From: Planctomycetaceae bacterium
Lineage (GTDB): Bacteria; Planctomycetota; Planctomycetia; Pirellulales; Pirellulaceae
Reading direction: 5' to 3'
Assembly (NCBI GenBank): GCA_007124535.1
Contig: SLEY01000270.1
Location: forward strand, 1 to 5,628
Length of the DNA stretch: 5,628 bases
In this document: in pieces, positions 1 through 5,407 of the stretch
How the letters are laid out: each line of letters begins with the position of its first letter
How positions within the stretch are numbered: position 1 is the first letter of the stretch
The notes under the pieces: generated by a model
Told to the model about the DNA's origin: nothing
Databases searched by the model: none
What the model saw: the letters and a program-made list of their open reading frames with translations, nothing else
Translations under genes and position numbers: made by a program

Positions 1-104
1 AAACGATCAACTTGTTGCGCGAAATCAAAGAGCGGGCAGACGCTGGAGACCTCTCATGGCTTCGCCGTCACGGCAAAGTGTATGAAGCCATCGGGGCGAC
101 TTGA
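1..104 (+). CDS. 3' end of an unidentified protein (partial)
   Basis: The third plus-strand frame is open from the window edge to a TGA at 102-104 and encodes about 33 residues. It reads as an ordinary soluble C-terminus, with a charged amphipathic helix (LLREIKERADAGDLSWLRR) and then HGKVYEAIGAT. The other two plus frames give compositions unlike a protein end. A terminator-like hairpin begins 36 bp after the stop, which fits a real gene end. I do not recognise the family. The gene converges on the minus-strand gene ending at 248. Confidence 0.6.
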   Translation, partial: TINLLREIKERADAGDLSWLRRHGKVYEAIGAT

Positions 105-139
105 TCGGTCGATTTCGGAAAGCCCAGAGCAATCACCAC

Positions 140-171
140 TCGCATAAAATCCAATGCGACGGTAATTTTTT
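140..171 (+). terminator. Rho-independent-type terminator after the first partial gene
   Basis: A 6-bp stem, TCGCAT (140-145) with ATGCGA (154-159), encloses an 8-nt loop and is followed by a run of six T at 166-171. It lies 36 nt after the stop of the partial plus-strand gene. The stem is short and the T-run starts 6 nt after it, so it would be a modest terminator. The rest of 105-247 has only weak short hairpins, such as GCCG/CGGC around 200-215. I see nothing else in that gap. Confidence 0.4.
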
Positions 172-247
172 GGCAGGTGCTCAGCGAGCTGAAAGCGTAG
201 CCGCTGCCGCTTAACGGCGTCGGGGGGCGGGGTGTGTGAGGCGGGCT

Positions 248-1366
248 TTATGGCCGTATGGCTCGCCAGCCGTGATTGTCGGTGGTGGGACGTGCCGGAT
301 GGGACGAGGTGGCGGGGGCCGATTCTGCGGGATGGTTGGGCCGGGCTGGTTCGGGCGAGGTGGCTTGCTGGGAATCCGGCCAGATGATGGGGACGACTCC
401 TGCCGATTGGCGGGCGGGGCGAAGTGCCGTCCGATCGCGCGGATCCCAGCGGCCGGGCGAGGCGGGTTCGGGGGGCTCGCTCGGGGGCCGGGTCGAACGA
501 GTCGATGAACTGGGGGAGCGTTCCGGATCCGGTACCGGCGTCACGCTGGAATGCGAGGGCCAGCGATCCTCGGCCGCTTCGCGATTCTCCGCGGACTCGC
601 GCGGCGGTAGGGCAGGTCGTGTTTCGACGGACGGCGCGCGTTGGAGGCGCTGGGCTTCGTCGGGCGTCAACCGGGGCGGTTCGCCCGCGTCTCCCGGCAC
701 CGTCGGCGCGGGGGCCTCTTGCGGCACGGGCGCCAGTTGGGGAGTCGCGGGCGCCAGTCCGGGGGCGGGCGGTGCGGTATAAATCGAGGTACCCGGTCCG
801 ACCAGCGTCTCGGCGGCGTGAAACGGGGCCGCCAACGGGGATACGGGGACGCGGCGCATCTGCCATGTATAGGTGGTGCAGGGTTGCAGCGACGTCATCG
901 CCTCTCCCGTCGTCGGATGGTAGCTGACCACTTGACGGTAATCCGTGGTGGGAACCGGAACCCAGGTGGTGCGATACCGTCTTTGGCGCGGTTGGCCGTG
1001 GAACAATCGGCAGAGGGGGGCCAGCCACGCAGCGCAGCACCTGTGACAGGCGGCGACGGCGGCCGCTTCGGGCGACGGCGGGGCGGCGGTCGGCGCGGCA
1101 GCCAGCGGGGCCGCGGGCTGGCAGGTGGGATCCGGAGCGGGAGCCGGGGCCGGGGCAGGAGCGGGGGCCGGGGCGGCACTGGGCGGTACCGTGATGGCCG
1201 GAGCGGGGGCTGCCGGCAGAACCAGCGGGCTGGGAAAACGTGTCCGCGCAGGCCAAGTACGCATCCAATCGGTCAGCGTGTACGCGCAGGCAGACGGGAC
1301 CAACGCCCCGGTGGAAACCAGGACCAGGCAGGTCAGCAAGCTGCGTCGGATGGCTGGGCCCGACAT
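248..1366 (-). CDS. Exported Pro/Ala-rich planctomycetal protein of unknown function
   Basis: The 372-residue protein starts at ATG 1366, preceded by GGAGAG five bases upstream. The frame stays open further 5' to ATG 1447, but those extra residues look non-coding and would hide the signal peptide. Residues 1-28 form a Sec-type signal: RR, a hydrophobic core at about 9-23, then SACA before Tyr29. Residues 50-105 are Pro/Ala-rich with a pure Ala-Pro run at about 65-78. Residues 107-119 hold a Cys cluster (CHRCC and C119). Residues 131-174 carry the conserved-looking segment with YRTTWVPVP, VVSYHPTTGEA and CTTYTWQMRRVP. Residues 175-372 are Pro/Ser/Arg-rich and probably disordered. From memory, many planctomycete secreted proteins share this YRTT…CTTYTW segment, and their role is unknown. 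A periplasmic or surface location is likely. The call is firm as a gene, with function open. Confidence 0.8.
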   Translation of the reverse strand: MSGPAIRRSLLTCLVLVSTGALVPSACAYTLTDWMRTWPARTRFPSPLVLPAAPAPAITVPPSAAPAPAPAPAPAPAPDPTCQPAAPLAAAPTAAPPSPEAAAVAACHRCCAAWLAPLCRLFHGQPRQRRYRTTWVPVPTTDYRQVVSYHPTTGEAMTSLQPCTTYTWQMRRVPVSPLAAPFHAAETLVGPGTSIYTAPPAPGLAPATPQLAPVPQEAPAPTVPGDAGEPPRLTPDEAQRLQRAPSVETRPALPPRESAENREAAEDRWPSHSSVTPVPDPERSPSSSTRSTRPPSEPPEPASPGRWDPRDRTALRPARQSAGVVPIIWPDSQQATSPEPARPNHPAESAPATSSHPARPTTDNHGWRAIRP

Positions 1367-1377
1367 GATGACTCTCC
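1361..1377 (-). promoter_or_regulatory. Ribosome binding site fixing the start of the exported protein
   Basis: Read on the minus strand, GGAGAG lies five bases before ATG 1366. The next in-frame ATG upstream, at 1447, has no comparable site. Together with the signal peptide that begins directly at ATG 1366, this decides the start. Confidence 0.7.
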
Positions 1378-1435
1378 GAATCGAACAACGGAAGTGCGGG
1401 AAGCCCCCCCGAGTTTCCGGCGTGACAGGCTCCGC

Positions 1436-1468
1436 AAATGTCGTCATTATCCTAAATCTAGGACATTT
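1436..1468. promoter_or_regulatory. Operator-like inverted repeat over a possible -10 element
   Basis: The perfect 7-bp arms AAATGTC (1436-1442) and GACATTT (1462-1468) flank 19 bp. Inside lies a second short palindrome, CCTA-AATC-TAGG (1451-1462). On the minus strand the interval contains GATAAT (1451-1446), a good -10 match about 80 bp before the exported-protein start. The position 17 bp upstream reads CGGCAG and does not resemble a -35, so a sigma-70 promoter is only tentative. A repressor or activator site over a promoter is a reasonable reading. None of this is proven by sequence alone. Confidence 0.3.
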
Positions 1469-1523
1469 CTGCCGGCGGAAAATGGGTCTGGGCAGAATTT
1501 TTCTTCAATTTTTCGGAAAAAGC

Positions 1524-2192
1524 TCAAGTTGCTCCGGCCGTAGCGGCAGGTGTTTGAAATACGTCGTACAAGCGAAACCAGGTTTCGCGAAGGTTGCCCC
1601 CGCAGTCGCGAAACGCCGCTTCGACCGCTCGGCGAGGGACGCGTTGCCGTTCGGCGTCCGTCAACCAGCGTTCCAGAAGTTCGTTGGCCAGCGCCAGTGA
1701 GGTCTCCGTAGCCCATACCTGCGGCAGTCCCATCGGCTGGTGCGCCGTTACCAGCAGGCCGGCATTGCGTTTTCGACACCAGCGGAGCAACCGGCGGCGG
1801 GTAAGCCATCCGAGTTGCTCGAAGCCGTCCACGAGCACCTGGGTGGTGTGGTCCCAATCGTCAGCGGAGGTGGTTTCCCGGGGCCAGCGGCTTTGTCCGC
1901 GGCGCAAGACGACCGAATGGGTGGTTCTTCCAGCCGCCTGTAACGCGGGGATCAAGGTGGCCAGCAGGGTTGATTTCCCGGTTCCGTGCGGACCGCAGAT
2001 CTGGCCCATCCAGCCGTTTTGCTGCAAGCGATCCACCAAGCGGGGGGCCGTCATTGCCGGGGGAAACAAGAATTCCAGCGCGCCGGGCCGTACGTAACGG
2101 GTCGCGAACGGATTCCGATCGTTCGACCCTTGCCCTTGAGCGAAGAGCGGGGTGGCGGGCGGAACCGAAGTCTTTTCTCGGTGACTGGGCAT
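1524..2192 (-). CDS. P-loop ATPase of unknown role
   Basis: The 222-residue cytoplasmic protein has a clear Walker A, GPHGTGKST (67-75, Lys73). A Walker B-like strand, QVLVDGFEQL (118-127), carries Asp122 and Glu125. It is followed by a sensor-like strand, GLLVTAHQ (145-152). The C-terminal motif GGNLRETWFRLYDVF (198-212) looks like a helical lid. An N-terminal segment, NPFATRYVRPGALEFLFPP (27-45), leads into the ATPase core. The fold resembles small AAA/ABC-ATPase-like proteins that I recall from planctomycetes without a known function. There are no ABC signature (LSGGQ) or helicase motifs. ATG 2192 is the best start. The frame is open to 2585, but that extension only shadows the upstream gene. 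No strong Shine-Dalgarno precedes it. It lies 67 bp after the arrestin-like gene, across a hairpin. Confidence 0.8.
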   Translation of the reverse strand: MPSHREKTSVPPATPLFAQGQGSNDRNPFATRYVRPGALEFLFPPAMTAPRLVDRLQQNGWMGQICGPHGTGKSTLLATLIPALQAAGRTTHSVVLRRGQSRWPRETTSADDWDHTTQVLVDGFEQLGWLTRRRLLRWCRKRNAGLLVTAHQPMGLPQVWATETSLALANELLERWLTDAERQRVPRRAVEAAFRDCGGNLRETWFRLYDVFQTPAATAGAT

Positions 2193-2240
2193 CGTGTCGC
2201 TTGCTGGGGTGTGGATTGAAACACATGATGGGGAAGAGGA

Positions 2241-2259
2241 AAGCGGCAGGATGCCGCTT
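2241..2259 (-). terminator. Perfect 8-bp hairpin directly abutting a stop codon
   Basis: On the minus strand AAGCGGCA, a 3-nt loop TCC, then TGCCGCTT form a perfect stem that starts at the first base after the TAG (2262-2260) of the arrestin-like gene. A pyrimidine-rich stretch (TCCTCTTCCCC) follows, not a pure T-run. It could be a terminator or attenuator reducing read-through to the ATPase gene. It could also be an mRNA 3'-end stabiliser, or one copy of a dispersed REP-like palindrome. The plus strand forms the same stem. Confidence 0.5.
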
Positions 2260-2661
2260 CTACTTGGGAGAGGGCGCCAATTGGAACACCCGATCGGCGG
2301 ACGTTTCCTTGCCGCGTCCCCAATACAAACGAACTCGCACACACCAGCGAATGGTGAGGATCGCACCGCTGTAGCTGAGCGGCGTGGGCGGCAAGCGGGT
2401 TCGGAACAGGTGCAACTGGCGCAGATCCCCGTCGACGGTGTCACTGGGCCGCACCCGTTCGAAGAAATGGACGCCCAAGTCTTCTTCGCCCTTGCCCTCG
2501 GTATACCACAGGACACTCGTTTCCAGGGCCTGGATCTGATTCGGTTCGACCGCATCGATTTGGTACTCGCACTCCAACACCTCACCGGGGTGGTAGACGC
2601 CGTACGGATTCCGGATTCGCAACCCGATCAGGGGTTCAATCAGCAGTTTGGTTGCCGTCAT
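2260..2661 (-). CDS. Small arrestin-like beta-sandwich protein
   Basis: The 133-residue soluble protein has no signal or membrane helix. The pattern is beta-rich, with strands around IGLRIRNPYGVYHPGEVLECEY (12-33), ALETSVLWYTEGKGEEDLGVHFFE (45-68) and SYSGAILTIRWCVRVRLYW (97-114). The PGE turn, the paired strands and the S-Y-x-G-x-I-x-x-x-W-x-V-x-V-x-L spacing recall arrestin-N/C-type sandwiches, where such domains act as adaptors. This is inference from pattern, not a profile hit. ATG 2661 was chosen over TTG 2697, which would only lengthen the overlap. From 2661 it overlaps the end of the membrane-protein gene by 26 bp, so translation is probably coupled. No good Shine-Dalgarno is seen, which fits coupling. 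Confidence 0.78.
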   Translation of the reverse strand: MTATKLLIEPLIGLRIRNPYGVYHPGEVLECEYQIDAVEPNQIQALETSVLWYTEGKGEEDLGVHFFERVRPSDTVDGDLRQLHLFRTRLPPTPLSYSGAILTIRWCVRVRLYWGRGKETSADRVFQLAPSPK

Positions 2662-3658
2662 CTTGGGGGTAGACAAGCAAGGGGAAACAGCGTTCAAACG
2701 GCGGCCAGGCTTCCGCCTGCCCGTGGACGACCAGCATCCAGTTTACCGCATTATGCTCCGATTGGAACGAGTGCATGGCGTCTTCGGGCATGTGCAGGGG
2801 GAATTCGTATTCGAAGGGTCTTCCCGGATCGATGCGGATCTGTGTGCGGCGGCAGAGCTGGCGGTCGAAGCGTCGGCGTTGTTCCGTGCGGATGTCCGTG
2901 CCTTGACGGTAGGTGGCGGATTCTTCGCAGACCAAATGCACGGCCAGGGATTGGAAACCGATCCGCCCGGCCTGGGACAGGGCAACGGTGTAGGTTCGCC
3001 CGGGACGCAGGGGATGATTCGAGATCTCCAGGGTCGTGGGGCCGGTTCCGGCAAAGAGCAGCCACTGGCGGACAAAATCGTAGACCGACCAGCCGCCAAT
3101 CATGACAAAGGGGATCGCGAAGATCGTCAAGAACCATTCGGGACGTTGGGCCCGGAAGCTGTTGGCGGCGACGGCGACCAGCAGCGCTGCGCTGATATTC
3201 CAGATCAAGCAGAAGACGCCTGCCAGGACCAGTCGCCAGGAGGAGGACTGCGACACGGGCAAGCGGTAGCGCAGTTTGACCCCCGGGCTGTTGATGAAAT
3301 TCGTATCGCTTGGCATGTTGGGCAAGCTGGGTCGTGCGGCGGCCGCATCGGCTCGCAAATCGATTTGAGCCGCTCGCTTGACCAGTGCCGAGCGGCGTTC
3401 GGGGGAGGCGCCCGCATGGAACAGGGTCAACAGCACGCCGCCGCTGCCCAAGAGCATAAAGGAGCTGACGACCAGCACCATCACCCAGAAACCGAAGCCT
3501 GGCTTGAAGACTTCGGAGGTGAGCAGCGCCGCCAGGGCGACGGCCCCGGCGGCGAACAGGGCGGCGAAGAACAGAATTTCACCGACCGTACCGACGAGCT
3601 TGGAACCCGTCCGCCGCTTCCCTCGTTTCTTCTCCCAGACTCGCAACAGCCGCGCCAA
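2636..3658 (-). CDS. Membrane protein with four helices and C-terminal arrestin-like domain
   Basis: The uninterrupted frame from a TTG at 3658 gives 340 residues. A basic N-terminus (WEKKRGKRR) precedes helix 1 (about 25-46) and helix 2 (55-80). A loop with NSPGVKLRYRLP (123-134) leads to helix 3 (142-166) and helix 4 (175-197). Residues 207-331 form a soluble beta-rich domain, with LEISNHPLRPGRTYTV, a basic RTEQRRRFDRQLCRR stretch, FEYEFPLHMPEDAMHS and WMLVVHGQAEAWPPFERCFPLLV. The last two match the way arrestin-like domains end their N-half. The layout recalls DUF3592-like planctomycete proteins (memory, not searched). It is probably an inner-membrane protein with the domain in the cytoplasm. 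TTG 3658 is unlikely to be the true start: see the neighbouring feature for a frameshifted N-terminus from ATG 3720, which would give 361 residues. Confidence 0.75.
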   Translation of the reverse strand: MARLLRVWEKKRGKRRTGSKLVGTVGEILFFAALFAAGAVALAALLTSEVFKPGFGFWVMVLVVSSFMLLGSGGVLLTLFHAGASPERRSALVKRAAQIDLRADAAAARPSLPNMPSDTNFINSPGVKLRYRLPVSQSSSWRLVLAGVFCLIWNISAALLVAVAANSFRAQRPEWFLTIFAIPFVMIGGWSVYDFVRQWLLFAGTGPTTLEISNHPLRPGRTYTVALSQAGRIGFQSLAVHLVCEESATYRQGTDIRTEQRRRFDRQLCRRTQIRIDPGRPFEYEFPLHMPEDAMHSFQSEHNAVNWMLVVHGQAEAWPPFERCFPLLVYPQDDGNQTAD

Positions 3659-3720
3659 TCGAATCGCCTCCCAAGGACCGTCTGCCCCAAGGTATAGCGG
3701 AAATGGTCGCGTTTGGCCAT
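3659..3720 (-). other. Probable displaced N-terminal codons of the membrane-protein gene (apparent frameshift)
   Basis: ATG 3720 lies 22 bp after the lpxA stop, with AGGCGG five bases before it, and reads MAKRDHFRYTLG before drifting into an unlikely frame. The other frame, which joins the intact gene, reads ADGPWEAIRLARLL from position 3685 down. One extra G in the minus-strand GGGG run at 3688-3685 would join them as MAKRDHFRYTLG-ADGPWEAIRL. The result has a normal start, a ribosome site and operon spacing. A sequencing or assembly error in the homopolymer, a true mutation, or use of TTG 3658 are all possible. Confidence 0.45.
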
Positions 3721-3742
3721 TCCGGCCGCCTGAAAGTGGTGC

Positions 3743-4600
3743 CTAGCCGGCATCTCGCAGACGGTTGCGGCTCTTGGAGTCGGTATCGGCGGCAAAGATA
3801 CGCAGATTGGCGGTGGACGGACCGCGGCGTTCCCGCACCAAGCCGCGTTTCACATCCTGGAAGAACGTGTAGTAGGCCGCTGCCGGGCCGCTGGGGAACT
3901 CCGTCTGGAGTTGCTCCAAAAGCTCCTTCCAGCTCAAACCACTCCGATAGATCAAGCGGTAAGCGGTTTTCAGTTGGTCGACCTGTTCCCGGCTATATCC
4001 GTTTCGTTGCAGGCCCACGCGATTCAGCCCCACCACGTGGCTCGTGCCGCCATCTACCATTACAAAGGGGGGGACGTCCTGGGTCAAACGTGCTTGGCCG
4101 CTGATCATCGCCAGTTGGCCGACTCGGCAGAACTGGTGCACGCCTGCGGCGCCCGAGAGGTAGGCGCGATCCTCAATGGTCACGTGGCCGGCGACCATCA
4201 CATTGTTTGCCAGAATCACGTCGTTACCGACTTGGCAGTCGTGCGCGATGTGGGCGTTGACCATGATCAGGTTGCGGTCCCCCACTTGGGTCACGTTCTC
4301 GGGTTTCAGTCCGCAATGGATCGTGACATTTTCGCGGATCGTATTGCCTTGGCCCACCCGCAGTCGCCCCACGTCTTTTCCGGCGCGGAGGTGTTGGGGC
4401 TTACCGCCCAGCACGGTACCTTCGGCGACCTGGTTGTCCTTCCCCAAATGGGTGCCTCGCTTAATTACCACGTGGCTGGCCAGTTGGCACCCCGAGTCGA
4501 TCACCACGTCCGACTCGATGACACAGAAGGGACCGACCGTCACGTCGGGGGCGATTTCGGCACGGGGGTCGACGACGGCCGTCGAGTGGAGATTTGCCAC
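3743..4600 (-). CDS. lpxA: Acyl-ACP--UDP-N-acetylglucosamine O-acyltransferase
   Basis: LpxA transfers a 3-hydroxyacyl chain from acyl-ACP to the 3-OH of UDP-GlcNAc, the first step of lipid A synthesis, in the cytoplasm as a homotrimer. The 285-residue product has left-handed beta-helix hexapeptide repeats across about residues 4-180 and a C-terminal helical region (about 205-260). NAHIAHDCQVGN (115-126) contains the general base, His120, equivalent to E. coli His125. AGHV (137-140) and GVHQFC (153-158) supply the His144 and His160 equivalents. QDVPPFV (174-180) and the AYRLIYRSG helix (213-221) also match E. coli LpxA. The glycine equivalent to E. coli Gly173, a chain-length determinant, is present. 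The position of His191 is Thr. GTG 4600 is chosen because AAGGA lies six bases upstream and homology begins there. TTG 4645 would add 15 residues without similarity. It is slightly longer than the E. coli enzyme (262), mainly through a C-terminal tail. Confidence 0.95.
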   Translation of the reverse strand: MANLHSTAVVDPRAEIAPDVTVGPFCVIESDVVIDSGCQLASHVVIKRGTHLGKDNQVAEGTVLGGKPQHLRAGKDVGRLRVGQGNTIRENVTIHCGLKPENVTQVGDRNLIMVNAHIAHDCQVGNDVILANNVMVAGHVTIEDRAYLSGAAGVHQFCRVGQLAMISGQARLTQDVPPFVMVDGGTSHVVGLNRVGLQRNGYSREQVDQLKTAYRLIYRSGLSWKELLEQLQTEFPSGPAAAYYTFFQDVKRGLVRERRGPSTANLRIFAADTDSKSRNRLRDAG

Positions 4601-4611
4601 GTGAATTCCTT
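4601..4611 (-). promoter_or_regulatory. Ribosome binding site deciding the lpxA GTG start
   Basis: On the minus strand AAGGA (4611-4607) sits six bases before GTG 4600. Similarity to LpxA begins a few residues after this codon. Confidence 0.6.
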
Positions 4612-4667
4612 TTCCGTGTTTTTTGCCCGCGGGCGGGTTTCGCAACGCCGGTCTGGCTGCGGCGTCC

Positions 4668-4679
4668 TCGATCGATCGA
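4668..4679. repeat. Perfect 12-bp palindrome in the lpxA leader
   Basis: TCGATCGATCGA is its own reverse complement. A second perfect palindrome, GCCCGCGGGC, lies at 4625-4634. Both are in the non-coding 4601-4790 interval between lpxA and the TPR gene, on the lpxA leader side. They may be protein-binding sites or simply GC-rich chance palindromes. Confidence 0.3.
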
Positions 4680-4737
4680 CCACCCTGGGAGGGCCAGCCG
4701 AAACCTGCTAAACTCTTATTCTAGTTTTTCGACACCC

Positions 4738-4767
4738 GTTTTACGAAATCTTGAGGTTGGGTTTCAA
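4738..4767 (-). promoter_or_regulatory. Possible sigma-70-type promoter for lpxA
   Basis: On the minus strand TTGAAA (4767-4762) and TAAAAC (4743-4738) are separated by 18 bp. The local region is more AT-rich than its surroundings. It would give a leader of about 130 nt before lpxA. Planctomycete promoter consensus is poorly known to me, so this is a weak call. I see no equally good plus-strand promoter for the TPR gene in the same interval. Confidence 0.25.
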
Positions 4768-4790
4768 GACCAATTTGGGAGTTCCCGCCG

Positions 4791-5132
4791 ATGGCCGTTT
4801 CCGTTCACGATCTGTACAACCAAGGCGAAAAACTGAAAGATCAAGGCGACTACGCCAGTGCGATCGAGTGTTTCGAGCAAGCCGTCGCCACGGATGAAAG
4901 TTTTGCCCTGCCCCATTTTGCCCTGGCCGTCTGCTATGGCAAAATCGGAGAGCACGAAAAAGCCGTCGAATCGGCGGAACGCGCCTGCGAACTGGACCCG
5001 GACGATCCGTTCTCGTATACGGCCCTGAGTGTCACGTACCAACGGGCCTTTGTGGGAACGCAGGATACCCGGTATATTCGAATGGCCGAGCAGGCCATGG
5101 CCCGGGCCCATTCGATGCAGGCCGGCTTTTGA
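4791..5132 (+). CDS. Small tetratricopeptide repeat protein
   Basis: The 113-residue soluble protein consists almost entirely of TPR helices. Repeat 1 spans about 7-40 (Gly12, Gly19, Tyr21, Ala24, Phe28, Ala31). Repeat 2 spans about 41-74, with ALAVCYGKIGEHEKAVESAERACELDPDDP. A degenerate third repeat (75-110) has a short insertion around VGTQDTRY. TPR units mediate protein-protein contacts, so an adaptor role is likely but the partner cannot be read from sequence. ATG 4791 is preceded by GGGAG at 4777-4781, a somewhat long nine-base spacing. It is divergent from lpxA and followed 80 bp later by the small basic protein gene on the same strand, perhaps in the same transcript. Confidence 0.9.
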   Translation: MAVSVHDLYNQGEKLKDQGDYASAIECFEQAVATDESFALPHFALAVCYGKIGEHEKAVESAERACELDPDDPFSYTALSVTYQRAFVGTQDTRYIRMAEQAMARAHSMQAGF

Positions 5133-5198
5133 CATCCCCAACCCGCAACTCCCTTACGCAAATTCGCTATCTTTCCGAAATTCAGTAACCCCTCTTAC

Positions 5199-5212
5199 GA
5201 GGAGAACCGCCG
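5199..5212 (+). promoter_or_regulatory. Strong Shine-Dalgarno before the small basic protein
   Basis: GAGGAGA at 5199-5205 lies eight bases before GTG 5213, and it is the strongest ribosome site in the window. It fixes the non-ATG start. The preceding CCTC (5191-5194) can pair with GAGG (5199-5202) in a 4-bp stem that would weakly mask it. Confidence 0.6.
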
Positions 5213-5398
5213 GTGGGCAGCAGTGAACGCCAAAGAGAACTCAGACGTCGACGTCATCGCAAACAAAAGATGGCCCATCTCAAACGCCGCGCGGAGAAGG
5301 CCAGTGTCTCGGAAAAAGCGCAGCTGGCGGAGAAAATACGCCGCCTGACCCCCGGCGCCCCGGAGATCATCGAGCGACTCGGCTTGGTCGAACGCTGA
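5213..5398 (+). CDS. Small basic protein, planctomycete-type (possibly DUF6800)
   Basis: The 61-residue protein starts with GTG and has a very basic N-terminal half (RRRRHRKQK at 11-19, then KRRAEKA). It is predicted to be one long amphipathic helix to about residue 45. It ends with KIRRLTPGAPEIIERLGLVE, where TPGA and the hydrophobic tail look like the conserved part. From memory this matches a short, widespread planctomycetal family that I believe is labelled DUF6800. The label is uncertain. The high positive charge could suit binding to RNA, the ribosome or DNA, but nothing here shows which. It follows the TPR gene by 80 bp, with its own strong ribosome site. Confidence 0.85.
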   Translation: MGSSERQRELRRRRHRKQKMAHLKRRAEKASVSEKAQLAEKIRRLTPGAPEIIERLGLVER

Positions 5399-5407
5399 TC
5401 GGGCGGC

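Noticed and set aside
197..215. Terminator for the exported-protein gene
   Set aside because: The GCCG/CGGC stem is only 4-5 bp and has no T-run on the minus strand.
1120..1180. CRISPR or other array from the GGGGCCGGGGC-type repetition
   Set aside because: The repeats are imperfect 6-12-base units inside a coding Ala-Pro run with no spacers.
54..1388. 444-residue minus-strand open frame covering the exported-protein gene
   Set aside because: It is an offset shadow in GC-rich DNA. It has Arg/Pro/His-rich random composition and no signal peptide, and its tail runs antisense into the partial gene at 1-104.
641..1543. 300-residue plus-strand open frame
   Set aside because: It has Gly/Arg-rich composition and is the complement of the Pro/Ala-rich secreted protein. 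No ribosome site or recognisable domain is present.
1524..2585. Long form of the ATPase gene (353 residues)
   Set aside because: The first 131 residues lie antiphase within the arrestin-like gene and look like shifted-frame translation. Protein-like sequence begins at ATG 2192.
2648..3697. 349-residue plus-strand open frame opposite the membrane protein
   Set aside because: Its Gly/Gln/Asp-rich composition is what results from reading membrane-protein codons backwards. The minus strand has clear helices and domain motifs.
3481..3795. Separate 104-residue minus-strand gene starting inside the lpxA end
   Set aside because: Only the short MAKRDHFRYTLG part looks coding, and it is better explained as the displaced start of the membrane-protein gene.
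3911..4711. 266-residue plus-strand open frame opposite lpxA
   Set aside because: The minus strand is unambiguous LpxA, and this frame mirrors its hexapeptide repeats.
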